Source: CAZBXE01 sp964496125
GTDB lineage: Bacteria > Chlamydiota > Chlamydiia > Chlamydiales > CAZBXE01
NCBI GenBank assembly: GCA_964496125.1
Contig: CAZBXE010000003.1
Location: forward strand, 123,082 to 187,081
Direction of reading: 5' to 3'
DNA: 64,000 nt
Part shown: in pieces, positions 33,217-41,207 of the stretch
Layout: each line of letters begins with the position of its first letter
Position numbering within the stretch: position 1 is the first letter of the stretch
The notes under the pieces: model-generated
What the model was told of the DNA's origin: nothing
Database searches by the model: none
The model's input: the letters and a program-made list of their open reading frames with translations, nothing else
Program-made: the position numbers and the translations under genes

Positions 33217-34016
33217 AATTTTTTCAACCACTCATCCCAGCCATTGAAATCCTCATCATCGCCAGCCTGATCAGCTACCTGCTCTCCTTCTTTTGGAATA
33301 CAAGATCTCGCGACCTTGTGATTGGAACGCTTGGTTTTCTTGCCATGTTCGTCTTCTCCTACTACATGAACTTTCCCGTTCTCCATAGGCTCATGCTCTA
33401 CTTTGTCAACGTAGCCGTGATTGCATTCCTGGTCATTTTTCAGCCTGAGCTTCGCCTCATTCTCTCAAAATTCTCCGTTCGTGGAAAAAAATTCCGAGAA
33501 ACGACCGAATTTGATCACTTTCTTGACAGCCTGTCCACGACAATCTACCGTCTTGCAGACAAGAGGATCGGAGCTATTGTCGTACTTGAAAACCACGATT
33601 CCTTAACTGAATACACAAACAAAGCTGTCCCCATCAATGCTGAGTTTACACCTGAGCTTCTGGAATCGATATTCACAACCACAACCCCCCTTCACGATGG
33701 GGCTGTGATCATCCGCAACCAAAAAATACTAGCTGCAGCCACCATTCTTCCCCTTGCTGAGGACAGCTCTCAGATCGCCAAGTCGATGGGCACACGCCAT
33801 AGAGCTGCTCTTGGCATTAGCCAGGCCTCCGATGCGATTGCCATCGTCGTGTCTGAAGAGACCGGAAAAGTTTCCATCGCAAGGGAAGGAATCATGACCC
33901 GAGGGATCAAAATGGATCGCTTCAAAGGCGTGATTCGAAGCATCTTCACACAAGATGATATCTCCTCTTCCTCAGAAAATCACTTCAAGGAGTGGGTCAA
34001 ACGATGGATTCGCTAA
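33213..34016 (+). CDS. cdaA: Diadenylate cyclase (c-di-AMP synthase), CdaA type
   Basis: 267 residues from ATG 33213, set by AGGAG and the ATGA overlap with folP. Three N-terminal helices (IEILIIASLISYLLSFFW and onward) precede the DAC domain with the catalytic motifs PLHDGAVIIR (DGA) and GTRHRAALG (RHR). It joins two ATP to c-di-AMP at the inner membrane. The next gene is a YbbR/CdaR-type regulator, the arrangement seen in Firmicutes and, as I recall, in Chlamydia trachomatis, where c-di-AMP triggers STING. Confidence 0.95.
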   Translation: MKFFQPLIPAIEILIIASLISYLLSFFWNTRSRDLVIGTLGFLAMFVFSYYMNFPVLHRLMLYFVNVAVIAFLVIFQPELRLILSKFSVRGKKFRETTEFDHFLDSLSTTIYRLADKRIGAIVVLENHDSLTEYTNKAVPINAEFTPELLESIFTTTTPLHDGAVIIRNQKILAAATILPLAEDSSQIAKSMGTRHRAALGISQASDAIAIVVSEETGKVSIAREGIMTRGIKMDRFKGVIRSIFTQDDISSSSENHFKEWVKRWIR

Positions 34017-35245
34017 TTCCTAGCTTTTTCTATAGAAACTGGCAAAGAAAACTTGTAGCCCTGATCACAGCTATTGTGATCTGGATGTATGTGAATTACT
34101 CGATCACCTCAACCCGCACTGTACTGAACGTGCCTGTCCGGGTTGTCAATATCCCCCCTGGGATGACGGTGCAAGGACTTTTACCAAACGGCGTATTGAT
34201 GAAACGGGTCACACTCTCGCTAACTGGAACTAAGAGCACCATCGAACAAATTGAGCCAGGAGATTTGGAGGTCGTCTTAGACACAAGTAACGTCCCAGAT
34301 GAGTGGATCGTGCAAATCAACAAGAAGAACCTAAAGAGCTTAAATCCAGATATCGACCTCAGTCGCAATATCCGAAATGTTGTCCATAAAGAGTTTGTCT
34401 TAAAGAAAAGCCGCCTCATTACGGCACGCATTCCAGTATATATCGTAGAACCCTTGGGAACACCCCCTCCCGGTTTTCAATACCTCGATGTCTGGCCAGA
34501 GCAGCTCTACCATACTGTGAGTGGACCTGAAGATCAGGTGCAACAACTCCGTATGCGCGGCTTAAAGCTCCAGTTCAACCTAAGCCAGATCACAGAAAGC
34601 GACTTAAAATCCTCCGTCTCCCTCTTCAGAGAGGAGACAGACGAGGTGAGCTATTTAGTTCCGAATAAATGGAAAAAAGTGCAGATCCCTTTCTTGAATA
34701 ACGCGACGGAAGAGATCAACGACCCTGGTGCCGACTACCTTCAGATTTACTTCTTAAAGAGACAACAAAACCCCCTGCAAGATGAAATCCCCATCCGCGT
34801 CTTCTACCCAGAAAAATATAGCGATACTCTCAACCCCGATACACTTACCCTTAAAACAGGCGGCCACATCCAGGAAAAACATGGCATTACCTATCTTAAT
34901 CTACCCCTCTTTGCCAGTGACGTAAGCCGTATCTTCTTGGATGTAATCCGAGATAACTACGAAATTGTGATTTCTGCTGCCCCAAAAAATGTAGAAGAAA
35001 AGCTTCGGTGGAGCGTTGTCTTTATCGACCCCGTTGCTCTAGAAAATCACTACATTTCTCTCTTTGGACAAGTTGTGCCAGTTGACGTTGACGATGATCC
35101 AGATGGCACCCTGCGAGAAGAGATGCTCCGTAACCGATTTCGCGAATATCTCCAAAAGTTTGCCCTCTACCACGAGAAAGGAGACAAGCTCGAGCTCAGC
35201 AGCTGGATTCAAGATAACAAGATCATTGTGCAAGAGAATGGCTGA
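34004..35245 (+). CDS. cdaR: YbbR/CdaR-like membrane regulator of the diadenylate cyclase
   Basis: 413 residues from ATG 34004, overlapping cdaA by 13 nt, with AAGGAG about 12 bases upstream. One N-terminal membrane helix (KLVALITAIVIWMYVNYSIT) anchors an extracytoplasmic part made of YbbR-type beta domains; the first begins VLNVPVRVVNIPPGMTVQG, with further repeats near residues 120-210. In Firmicutes this protein binds CdaA and modulates its activity. Its role here is inferred from context and topology. Confidence 0.85.
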   Translation: MDSLIPSFFYRNWQRKLVALITAIVIWMYVNYSITSTRTVLNVPVRVVNIPPGMTVQGLLPNGVLMKRVTLSLTGTKSTIEQIEPGDLEVVLDTSNVPDEWIVQINKKNLKSLNPDIDLSRNIRNVVHKEFVLKKSRLITARIPVYIVEPLGTPPPGFQYLDVWPEQLYHTVSGPEDQVQQLRMRGLKLQFNLSQITESDLKSSVSLFREETDEVSYLVPNKWKKVQIPFLNNATEEINDPGADYLQIYFLKRQQNPLQDEIPIRVFYPEKYSDTLNPDTLTLKTGGHIQEKHGITYLNLPLFASDVSRIFLDVIRDNYEIVISAAPKNVEEKLRWSVVFIDPVALENHYISLFGQVVPVDVDDDPDGTLREEMLRNRFREYLQKFALYHEKGDKLELSSWIQDNKIIVQENG

Positions 35246-36381
35246 TGGCACAGGTTACCCTCCTCAAGACACACATCCACAAAACGGGTGGAGCGGAAAA
35301 GGCAGCTCGTAGCCTAGCTCTTGGCTTTGTAAAGGCTGGATGCGAGGTTACCTTGCTCACAAGCGGCGATAAAACCAATCTCGCCCTGCCAGGCGTGAGC
35401 ATTGAAACAATTTGCCCTAAAAACCCGATTAGCCTCTTTCATCTCTCTACTTTTAATAAAAACGCCAATGCTTGGCTAAAAAAGTCTGCTAGCCACATAG
35501 TTTTTGGCCTCGAACGCACAACAAACCAGACGCACTACAGAGCAGGCAACGGCGTGCATGCCGAGTACCTCGAAAAAAGAAAACAACGAGATTCTGTCTT
35601 CAAACGACTAAGCTTTTCTCTAAACCCCCTTCACCGCACCATTTTAAATTTTGAGAAAAGAGCCTTTGAAAACCCGCACCTCAAGGTTCTGTTTACAAAC
35701 TCTCATATGGTAAAGCAGGAAGTCCTTAAACACTACAAGGTGCCAGAGGAAAAAATCTGCGTTGTCCATAACGGAGTAGAATTCAACGAAATGGAAGAAG
35801 ACTTTCGAAACTGGGAACAACTTCGGGCGTCTACATTCGAGCGATTCGGTCTTAAAAAAGAAGCTTTTCAACTGCTTTTCATCGGCAATGGCTACCGAAG
35901 AAAAGGTTTAAAAGAGCTTTTAGACGCTCTTTGCTTATTGCAGAGCGAAGATTTCGAGCTTTCAGTCATCGGAAAAGATAAAGAAAAGAGTTTTTTTGAG
36001 CATCTCACCAAACAGTTAGGCCTGCATAGCAAAGTGCATTTTTTTGGTCCACAACAAGAAATGCGTCCCTTTTTTATCGCAGCCGACGCTCTTGTCCTCC
36101 CATCTCTCTACGACCCCTTTGCAAATGTCACGGTGGAAGCGCTTGCTATGGGCCTTTTTGTCTTGACTTCCGCGGGAAATGGGGGAAAAGAGGTTCTAAC
36201 CCCAAAAAGTGGCCTCGTCCTTGAAAATCCCGGAGACAGAAGTTGTTTTCATGAGGCCCTTAAAACCTTATTTTCTAAACGAAAGACAAGACAAAGTGCA
36301 GATCCAATAAGAGCAAGCGTTGCTCACCTTGCCTACCCTCTTAAAATCCATGAAATGGTGGAGAAAACCCTTGCCAGTTGA
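35245..36381 (+). CDS. GT4-family glycosyltransferase (WaaG/RfaG-like)
   Basis: 378 residues, the ATG sharing one base with the cdaR stop. N-terminal KTHIHKTGGAEKAARSLALGF is a GT-B donor/acceptor loop, followed by TNQTHYRAGNGVHAEYLEKR, a motif I associate with lipopolysaccharide core transferases of the WaaG type. In the C-terminal half EX7E is not intact: the matching region reads YDPFANVTVEALAMG, with Asp in place of the first Glu, as in many GT4 enzymes with the YDxFxNxxxEA pattern. Cytosolic, no leader, in contrast to the transferases of 265-5991. It probably adds a core sugar to LPS. Confidence 0.87.
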   Translation: MAQVTLLKTHIHKTGGAEKAARSLALGFVKAGCEVTLLTSGDKTNLALPGVSIETICPKNPISLFHLSTFNKNANAWLKKSASHIVFGLERTTNQTHYRAGNGVHAEYLEKRKQRDSVFKRLSFSLNPLHRTILNFEKRAFENPHLKVLFTNSHMVKQEVLKHYKVPEEKICVVHNGVEFNEMEEDFRNWEQLRASTFERFGLKKEAFQLLFIGNGYRRKGLKELLDALCLLQSEDFELSVIGKDKEKSFFEHLTKQLGLHSKVHFFGPQQEMRPFFIAADALVLPSLYDPFANVTVEALAMGLFVLTSAGNGGKEVLTPKSGLVLENPGDRSCFHEALKTLFSKRKTRQSADPIRASVAHLAYPLKIHEMVEKTLAS

Positions 36382-37072
36382 TCGCTTTTTTACAGATACC
36401 CCTTTAAACACGCGGCAATCTCTGCTTTTGGAGGGAGATGAGGCAGGCCATATTGCTCGGGTTTTGCGAAAGCACATAGGAGAACGGGTAGAACTTGTGA
36501 ATGGACAAGGGGTGCTTGCCCACGCTGAAATCACCGCCCTTGGCAAAAACAAAGTATCTCTTGCAGTAGGGGACACGGAGAGATCCCCTCCTCCCCCCCA
36601 GATCATCCTGGCCCAGGCGCTCATTAAGCCAAACCGACTTGACTTTGTTCTTGAGAAAGGAACGGAGCTTGGAGCCGCTGCTTTTTGGCTTTTTCCAGCG
36701 GAAAGAAGCGAAAAGGTCGAGTTATCAGAAACTCAGATCAAAAGATGCCGTGGCCTTACGATCTCCGCTCTCAAGCAATCAGGCCGCCTCTACCTACCTC
36801 ACATCACTCTTCTTCCGAAGCTTTCTGCGTGGAAGCCCCTTCCTTACCCCGCCTTTTTTGGAGATACCAACTCGAATGCCCCCCTTCTTTCTCAATGCCA
36901 CATCACTCCACCTGTTATTTTCTTTGTAGGCCCAGAAGGAGGATTCACAGAAAAGGAGGAGCTAGAGCTGAAGAAAAGAGGCGCGCAGGGAGTTTCTCTC
37001 CATTTCAATATCCTCCGTAGCGAAACCGCAGCCCTTGCCTCGCTGTCTCTGCTTTCGCAATTCGCGCACTAA
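36371..37072 (+). CDS. rsmE: 16S rRNA m3U1498 methyltransferase
   Basis: 233 residues from TTG 36371, chosen because GGAG lies seven bases before and it yields the typical short start PVDRFF; ATG 36350 in the same frame is an alternative. A PUA-like N-terminal part (EGDEAGHIARVLRKHIGERV) leads to the SPOUT domain with IILAQALIKPNRLDFVLEKGTELG, ERSEK, FVGPEGGFTEKEE and LRSETAALASLSLL, the knot that binds SAM. It methylates U1498 of 16S rRNA. Last gene of the folP operon. Confidence 0.93.
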   Translation: MPVDRFFTDTPLNTRQSLLLEGDEAGHIARVLRKHIGERVELVNGQGVLAHAEITALGKNKVSLAVGDTERSPPPPQIILAQALIKPNRLDFVLEKGTELGAAAFWLFPAERSEKVELSETQIKRCRGLTISALKQSGRLYLPHITLLPKLSAWKPLPYPAFFGDTNSNAPLLSQCHITPPVIFFVGPEGGFTEKEELELKKRGAQGVSLHFNILRSETAALASLSLLSQFAH

Positions 37073-37169
37073 AAAAGCCCATTAGACTTCGTGTCTTAAT
37101 AGAGATCATAAGATAAACATAAACAACACATTGTTGTTTTTTATAAATACATTAAAATATTTAAAACAG

Positions 37170-37198
37170 TTGCTATTTAATAGTAAGTTAACTAGAAT
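37170..37198 (+). promoter_or_regulatory. Sigma-70-type promoter of the A/B module
   Basis: TTGCTA (37170-37175), a 17-base spacer and TAGAAT (37193-37198) lie in a very A/T-rich gap after rsmE. Transcription would start near 37205, about 24 bases before the ATG of the first module gene. Confidence 0.6.
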
Positions 37199-37228
37199 TG
37201 TAGCTTACTAACAAAATGGTTATTGTCG

Positions 37229-38089
37229 ATGCAACCTTATTACAGTGGTATACAACAAGAAAAAAACTGTCTCAACGTAAAACCGACTCTCAAAAAAAAG
37301 ACAGCTCGCCGCTCCCTTCTATCTAAAATTGCAGACTATGTGGTGAAAAACCCCATAAAGAGCACTCTTTTTGCAGCAGGAGCTCTGGCAGCTGCTGTCT
37401 CTTTTTGGCCAAGAGCAGCGATGAGCACGGCTCTTGTGCCACAGGGCTACATATTCCCTCCACCTGACCCCTTACCCAAAATCGTGATTCCAAAACAAGT
37501 TCCAACCTTAAATTACGTACGTATCCTACAACCTCCCGAGCGCGCCCTCCCTCCTCTACCCCTAAACTCGAAAGAGGAAGAAGAATATAATAAGATTGTA
37601 TTTTGGACTGCTGTAGTAGAACGTCATCCCGAAAACAGAATTGCAAGGGATCATTTAGCAAACGGCTATTTCGAAATGGGAATGTTCGGACTTGCTCTCT
37701 TAGCCGCAAAAAAGCGCACGTCTGATAACACAAATCCTTGGTCAAAAATTGAAGCAAGCCTACCGACAAATGGAACAACAACAGCCTTAGCGACCATCCA
37801 TTTTCTTCAGCAAAGCTATGAATGCGCCCTGGAAGAGATCAGGGGAGAAGAGGGAGAGACCAAGAAAGAATGGGATTTACCCCGTCTTATCGAAGCAGGC
37901 TCTCGCTGTAAAATTGCCTCTATGAATGAGAATGATGCAGAAATGACCGATGCCCTCAACGATCTTTACGACCTACAGAAAAGTATTGCAGGGATGTCGG
38001 ATCCTTTTATAAAGATCGTGGCACTTGAAACAACCTTATTTCTTAGAGAGATTAACAAAGAGGAAGGAGCACCATGTCAGGACCTGTAA
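37229..38089 (+). CDS. A-type protein 1 of a duplicated two-gene module (unknown)
   Basis: 286 residues from ATG 37229 (a TTG two codons upstream also fits; no SD was found). A basic, hydrophilic first 35 residues lead to a hydrophobic stretch (STLFAAGALAAAVSFW), a Pro-rich linker (YIFPPPDPLPKIVIPKQVP) and a helical C-terminal domain from about residue 115 to the end. That domain aligns with the A-type protein at 40194 through ERHPENRIARDHLANGYFEM, GLALLAAKKRT, LPRLIEAGSRCKIA and KIVALETTLFLREI, suggesting TPR-like helices. No known family. Its end overlaps the next gene by 16 nt. Confidence 0.7.
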   Translation: MQPYYSGIQQEKNCLNVKPTLKKKTARRSLLSKIADYVVKNPIKSTLFAAGALAAAVSFWPRAAMSTALVPQGYIFPPPDPLPKIVIPKQVPTLNYVRILQPPERALPPLPLNSKEEEEYNKIVFWTAVVERHPENRIARDHLANGYFEMGMFGLALLAAKKRTSDNTNPWSKIEASLPTNGTTTALATIHFLQQSYECALEEIRGEEGETKKEWDLPRLIEAGSRCKIASMNENDAEMTDALNDLYDLQKSIAGMSDPFIKIVALETTLFLREINKEEGAPCQDL

Positions 38090-40107
38090 GAGAACGCGGA
38101 AGAGACAGCCACCTATACCAAGTCCGAGACGATCGCTTCGTTGTTCCAAGGCGCTTCAGAAGTCTTGAGAACCAGAGGGTCCATATAACTTACGAAGCAA
38201 AAGCTCTCCTCACAAAAACAACAGAGATAGCTGTTCAACTCTTTGGACAAAACCGTATTCTTACAAGTGCTGAGCAGAACGAAATTCGAACCCAGGCCGT
38301 GGCTACAACAGAAGCGGGAAGAGTTGCTCAAAAATACAAAATCCAAGTGATTAACACAGCGATACGACTCTATCAAATGAGAGAGCCTGCAGATGATGAT
38401 AGTGATTCGGCTTCTAGCAGTCCACGAGGCGCCATGAACAACAATACTCCAGTTGCTGCCACTCACAATCCCCCGAATCCAGGTCCCACTCAAACCGCAC
38501 CAATCCCCCACTTAGAAACACGGCTTCAGGCAGCTGAAAGTGAGATCCAAAATCTACGCCAGCAGGTACAACAATTACAACAAGACCAAACTACAAACCA
38601 ACAAAAAGCAGAGCGAATCTTAGCATTCACGCTATTAATCGAACTTAGAAGCCAGGAAATTGTTACACTGCGACAGCAACTCCAGCATTTGCAACAAGCA
38701 CTACAACCAGCTACAAACACGTGGACGAGGCTTCTTCCCTGGGCAAAGTCGATCTTTACAGCTCTGCAGATTGGGCATTTCCTCTATAGTTTCATGTGGT
38801 CCAACCCTTCACAAAGCTCTGCTGAGCCACTGCAACTTAGTTTTTCGGGCCCTTCACAAAGCTCTGCTGAGCCACTGCAACCTGGTTTTTCGGGCCCTTC
38901 ACAAAGCTCTGCTGAGCCACTGCAACTTGGTTTTTCGGGCCCTGAAAGCAGCTTTGTGCCTGCAATCTACCGCCCTCTACCACAAACCTCAAGCGTTATG
39001 ATCTATTCAAGTGCTAGCACAAACACTTGTCCTAATCAACCTACTTGTCCAGTAGATAATATCTCACCGGATTCACAGGAGTTACATGACTCACAGCAAG
39101 TCCCTCAGACTGTCATGTCTCTCGGGGGAATCTCTGTGCCCGTGGCATTCTGGGATGAACTCTTGTTCTCTTTGACCCCACTTGTAGGTGAGTCAATAGC
39201 ACGACAAATCGTTACTACAGGAGCAAACGCCGGTCTGCCTGCCATTATTCCAACAGGTTTCACAGCAGGCACGATCTTAGACGTAAGCGCGATTGCAACT
39301 ACGATAGTCTCATGGCTCTCCAACCCCGATTCGGCCCCCTCTTTTACCCCTACCGTTGTACCGGAACTGCCCCCCCCTACACTCCCTTCGCTACCTGACT
39401 CTAAGAGCCCTCAACCTGTACCTCAGGAAAGAGAAATGCCTAACGATCTCTCTCCTAGTGCGACAAATCCTCCGTCGGCGCCGCCATCTCTTACTCCCTT
39501 CAACAGAGTCCTCTATAGAAATGTAAAAGATCCTTCCCACCAAGCTTGGTTTAGGCAGACAAGTGAATTAAGGCAAGCCGGAGATGCCGCCTTACAGCGC
39601 GCTAGGGATGCAAACTTCCTGGCCACGTCAGCGGGGCAACAGCATGATTGGAACTACGTCTACGCAGAGCAATACGCAGCCTACTATGCAGTGATTCCCG
39701 ATCCCGAGATAGGTTGGCAACTTGCGAATTTCTATACTACATACGAGAAGTGGTGGAAAGAAAACGCCTTTCTTCTCTGGGATGCGATACGAAGTAATAC
39801 CTTAGGGGAGGAGCAGCTTGCTCAAGGACGAGCTCGGATCGACTCTCTACGAAGCCTGTATGCAAACCACACAGATCCTAAATTCCGTGCGCATTGGCAA
39901 ACGATGGAATGCTTCTTCAACGACGACATGAAAGGCGCCCTGAAGGCGGCTGAGACACATGCCCATCCGATCATAAAATATATCCGAGCTATTGCTTCTG
40001 ATAATAAAACACTACTCATGCAGCTCATCAACCACCCAGAGGATACGCTGATAGGAACCATCTTGAGTGGCTATGCCCGACGAGCCCTTGACATCCCTTG
40101 GACATAA
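38074..40107 (+). CDS. B-type protein 1 of the duplicated module, coiled coil with 15-residue repeats (unknown)
   Basis: 677 residues, ATG with AAGGAG. Layout: an N-terminal helical domain (about 35-110), a low-complexity linker, a Gln-rich coiled coil near 150-210 (NLRQQVQQLQQDQTTNQQ), a short hydrophobic segment (SIFTALQIGHFLYSFMW), three exact-length repeats of PSQSSAEPLQLSFSG, a long Pro/Ser-rich region, then a helical C-terminal domain (QYAAYYAVIPDPEIGWQLAN and on). The N-terminal and C-terminal domains match the B-type protein at 41204 weakly but in order. No signal peptide. Size and composition are suggestive of a secreted or surface/inclusion protein; function unknown. Confidence 0.7.
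   Translation: MSGPVRERGRDSHLYQVRDDRFVVPRRFRSLENQRVHITYEAKALLTKTTEIAVQLFGQNRILTSAEQNEIRTQAVATTEAGRVAQKYKIQVINTAIRLYQMREPADDDSDSASSSPRGAMNNNTPVAATHNPPNPGPTQTAPIPHLETRLQAAESEIQNLRQQVQQLQQDQTTNQQKAERILAFTLLIELRSQEIVTLRQQLQHLQQALQPATNTWTRLLPWAKSIFTALQIGHFLYSFMWSNPSQSSAEPLQLSFSGPSQSSAEPLQPGFSGPSQSSAEPLQLGFSGPESSFVPAIYRPLPQTSSVMIYSSASTNTCPNQPTCPVDNISPDSQELHDSQQVPQTVMSLGGISVPVAFWDELLFSLTPLVGESIARQIVTTGANAGLPAIIPTGFTAGTILDVSAIATTIVSWLSNPDSAPSFTPTVVPELPPPTLPSLPDSKSPQPVPQEREMPNDLSPSATNPPSAPPSLTPFNRVLYRNVKDPSHQAWFRQTSELRQAGDAALQRARDANFLATSAGQQHDWNYVYAEQYAAYYAVIPDPEIGWQLANFYTTYEKWWKENAFLLWDAIRSNTLGEEQLAQGRARIDSLRSLYANHTDPKFRAHWQTMECFFNDDMKGALKAAETHAHPIIKYIRAIASDNKTLLMQLINHPEDTLIGTILSGYARRALDIPWT
38806..38940 (+). 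repeat. Three tandem 45-bp repeats inside the B1 gene
   Basis: Units at 38806-38850, 38851-38895 and 38896-38940 differ at only three positions and code for PSQSSAEPLQ followed by L or P, S or G, and FSG. The 45-bp length keeps the frame, so copy number could change by slippage without breaking the protein. Confidence 0.95.
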
Positions 40108-40193
40108 CAGTCTGATAAACATAATTTTACACCGAATTGAAGCATATCAACCTTGCATGGTATAATCAGCATATCAGGATGCGAGGGTTTTGT

Positions 40194-41207
40194 ATGCAAA
40201 ATGCTCAGTTCCCACCACCACAATCACAAGGGTTGCACCCACAAGGGCCCCTTCGAAAGGATCCCCTGCGAACGACTGCTCGCACGGGGGAAAGCATTGG
40301 CCGAACCTCTCAAGGGGTAAACAGATCCCTTGGGGAGTACATTCTGAGCACAACAAGCGCTACTGCAAAAGTCGCTGTGGATGCCGCAAAAAACAATCCC
40401 TTTACAACAGCGGCGTTAGTAGGCGCAATCATCTGCGGCGGTCCGTTTGTTCCCTTAGCTACAAATGCGCTAGCCCAGCAAGCCGTGACCTTTGGAACAA
40501 AAACATTTATCAATCCAAGTGTAGAGAGCTTGCCTGAAGGCCAGATTAAAGCAGCAACAAAGCTAGCCATCACTGCTATGAGTGCAGGAGCCGTACCCCT
40601 CCTTACAGGAAGCAGCGTGCAATCGGCAGCCTTTTCCGCGGTCATGGCTACTGGGGCAGCCATATGGCGCTCATCCTCTGCACAAATGCCTCAGCAACCA
40701 CAAAACACAACTCTAACCCCTCAGGAAGCCGCCTATATACAAAACACGATGACAATGCTCGCAGATACGATACAACAAAACCCGGAGGATGAGACAAGCC
40801 GAAGTTCCCTCTCAAACCTCTACGAGCTCAGCAATCTGCCAAGCCTTGCTCTACTCAGCGCAGGAAAAAAGACCGAAGCTACGAAAACACTCTGGGAATC
40901 CGTTCGAGCAGCTCCTCCATCCACTGAGGGAAAGACAACAGCAAAGGCAACCCTCTTTTTTGCAGAAGGCGATTACAAGATAGCACAAGCCCTACTTGCA
41001 GAAAAAACAAACGAAGACCCAGGCGATGGGGATGTGGGCAGATTTATCCAAGCCGGCTCTGCCTACAAACTAGCAGAGAGCGAAGCAGAGAGAGCTGCCG
41101 CCAGACAAACCTTAGAGCTACTTTTTGTAGAAATGAGCGAAAGAGCAGACCACGGAGCAAAAATCATTGCCCTAGAAATACAAACTTTCTTAAGGGGGAA
41201 TCTATGA
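40194..41207 (+). CDS. A-type protein 2 of the duplicated module (unknown, bilobed membrane segment)
   Basis: 337 residues from ATG 40194, preceded by GAGGG; the frame is open to 40137 without support. Residues 1-50 are Gln/Pro/Arg-rich. Two hydrophobic zones (PFTTAALVGAIICGGPFVPL and LAITAMSAGAVPLLTGSSVQ) follow, then a helical C-terminal domain homologous to that of A1: NLPSLALLSAGKKTEATKTL, GRFIQAGSAYKLAESEAER, KIIALEIQTFLRGNL. The closely spaced hydrophobic zones recall chlamydial Inc proteins. The stop overlaps the next ATG as ATGA. Confidence 0.7.
   Translation: MQNAQFPPPQSQGLHPQGPLRKDPLRTTARTGESIGRTSQGVNRSLGEYILSTTSATAKVAVDAAKNNPFTTAALVGAIICGGPFVPLATNALAQQAVTFGTKTFINPSVESLPEGQIKAATKLAITAMSAGAVPLLTGSSVQSAAFSAVMATGAAIWRSSSAQMPQQPQNTTLTPQEAAYIQNTMTMLADTIQQNPEDETSRSSLSNLYELSNLPSLALLSAGKKTEATKTLWESVRAAPPSTEGKTTAKATLFFAEGDYKIAQALLAEKTNEDPGDGDVGRFIQAGSAYKLAESEAERAAARQTLELLFVEMSERADHGAKIIALEIQTFLRGNL

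Noticed and set aside
37090..37115. Short inverted repeat AGAC-TTCGT-GTCT after rsmE as a terminator
   Set aside because: The stem is only four base pairs and no T run follows.
37216..37328. ATG at 37216 in another frame, overlapping the start of A1
   Set aside because: It stops after about 37 codons and lacks a ribosome site; the A1 frame is supported by the paralogue at 40194.
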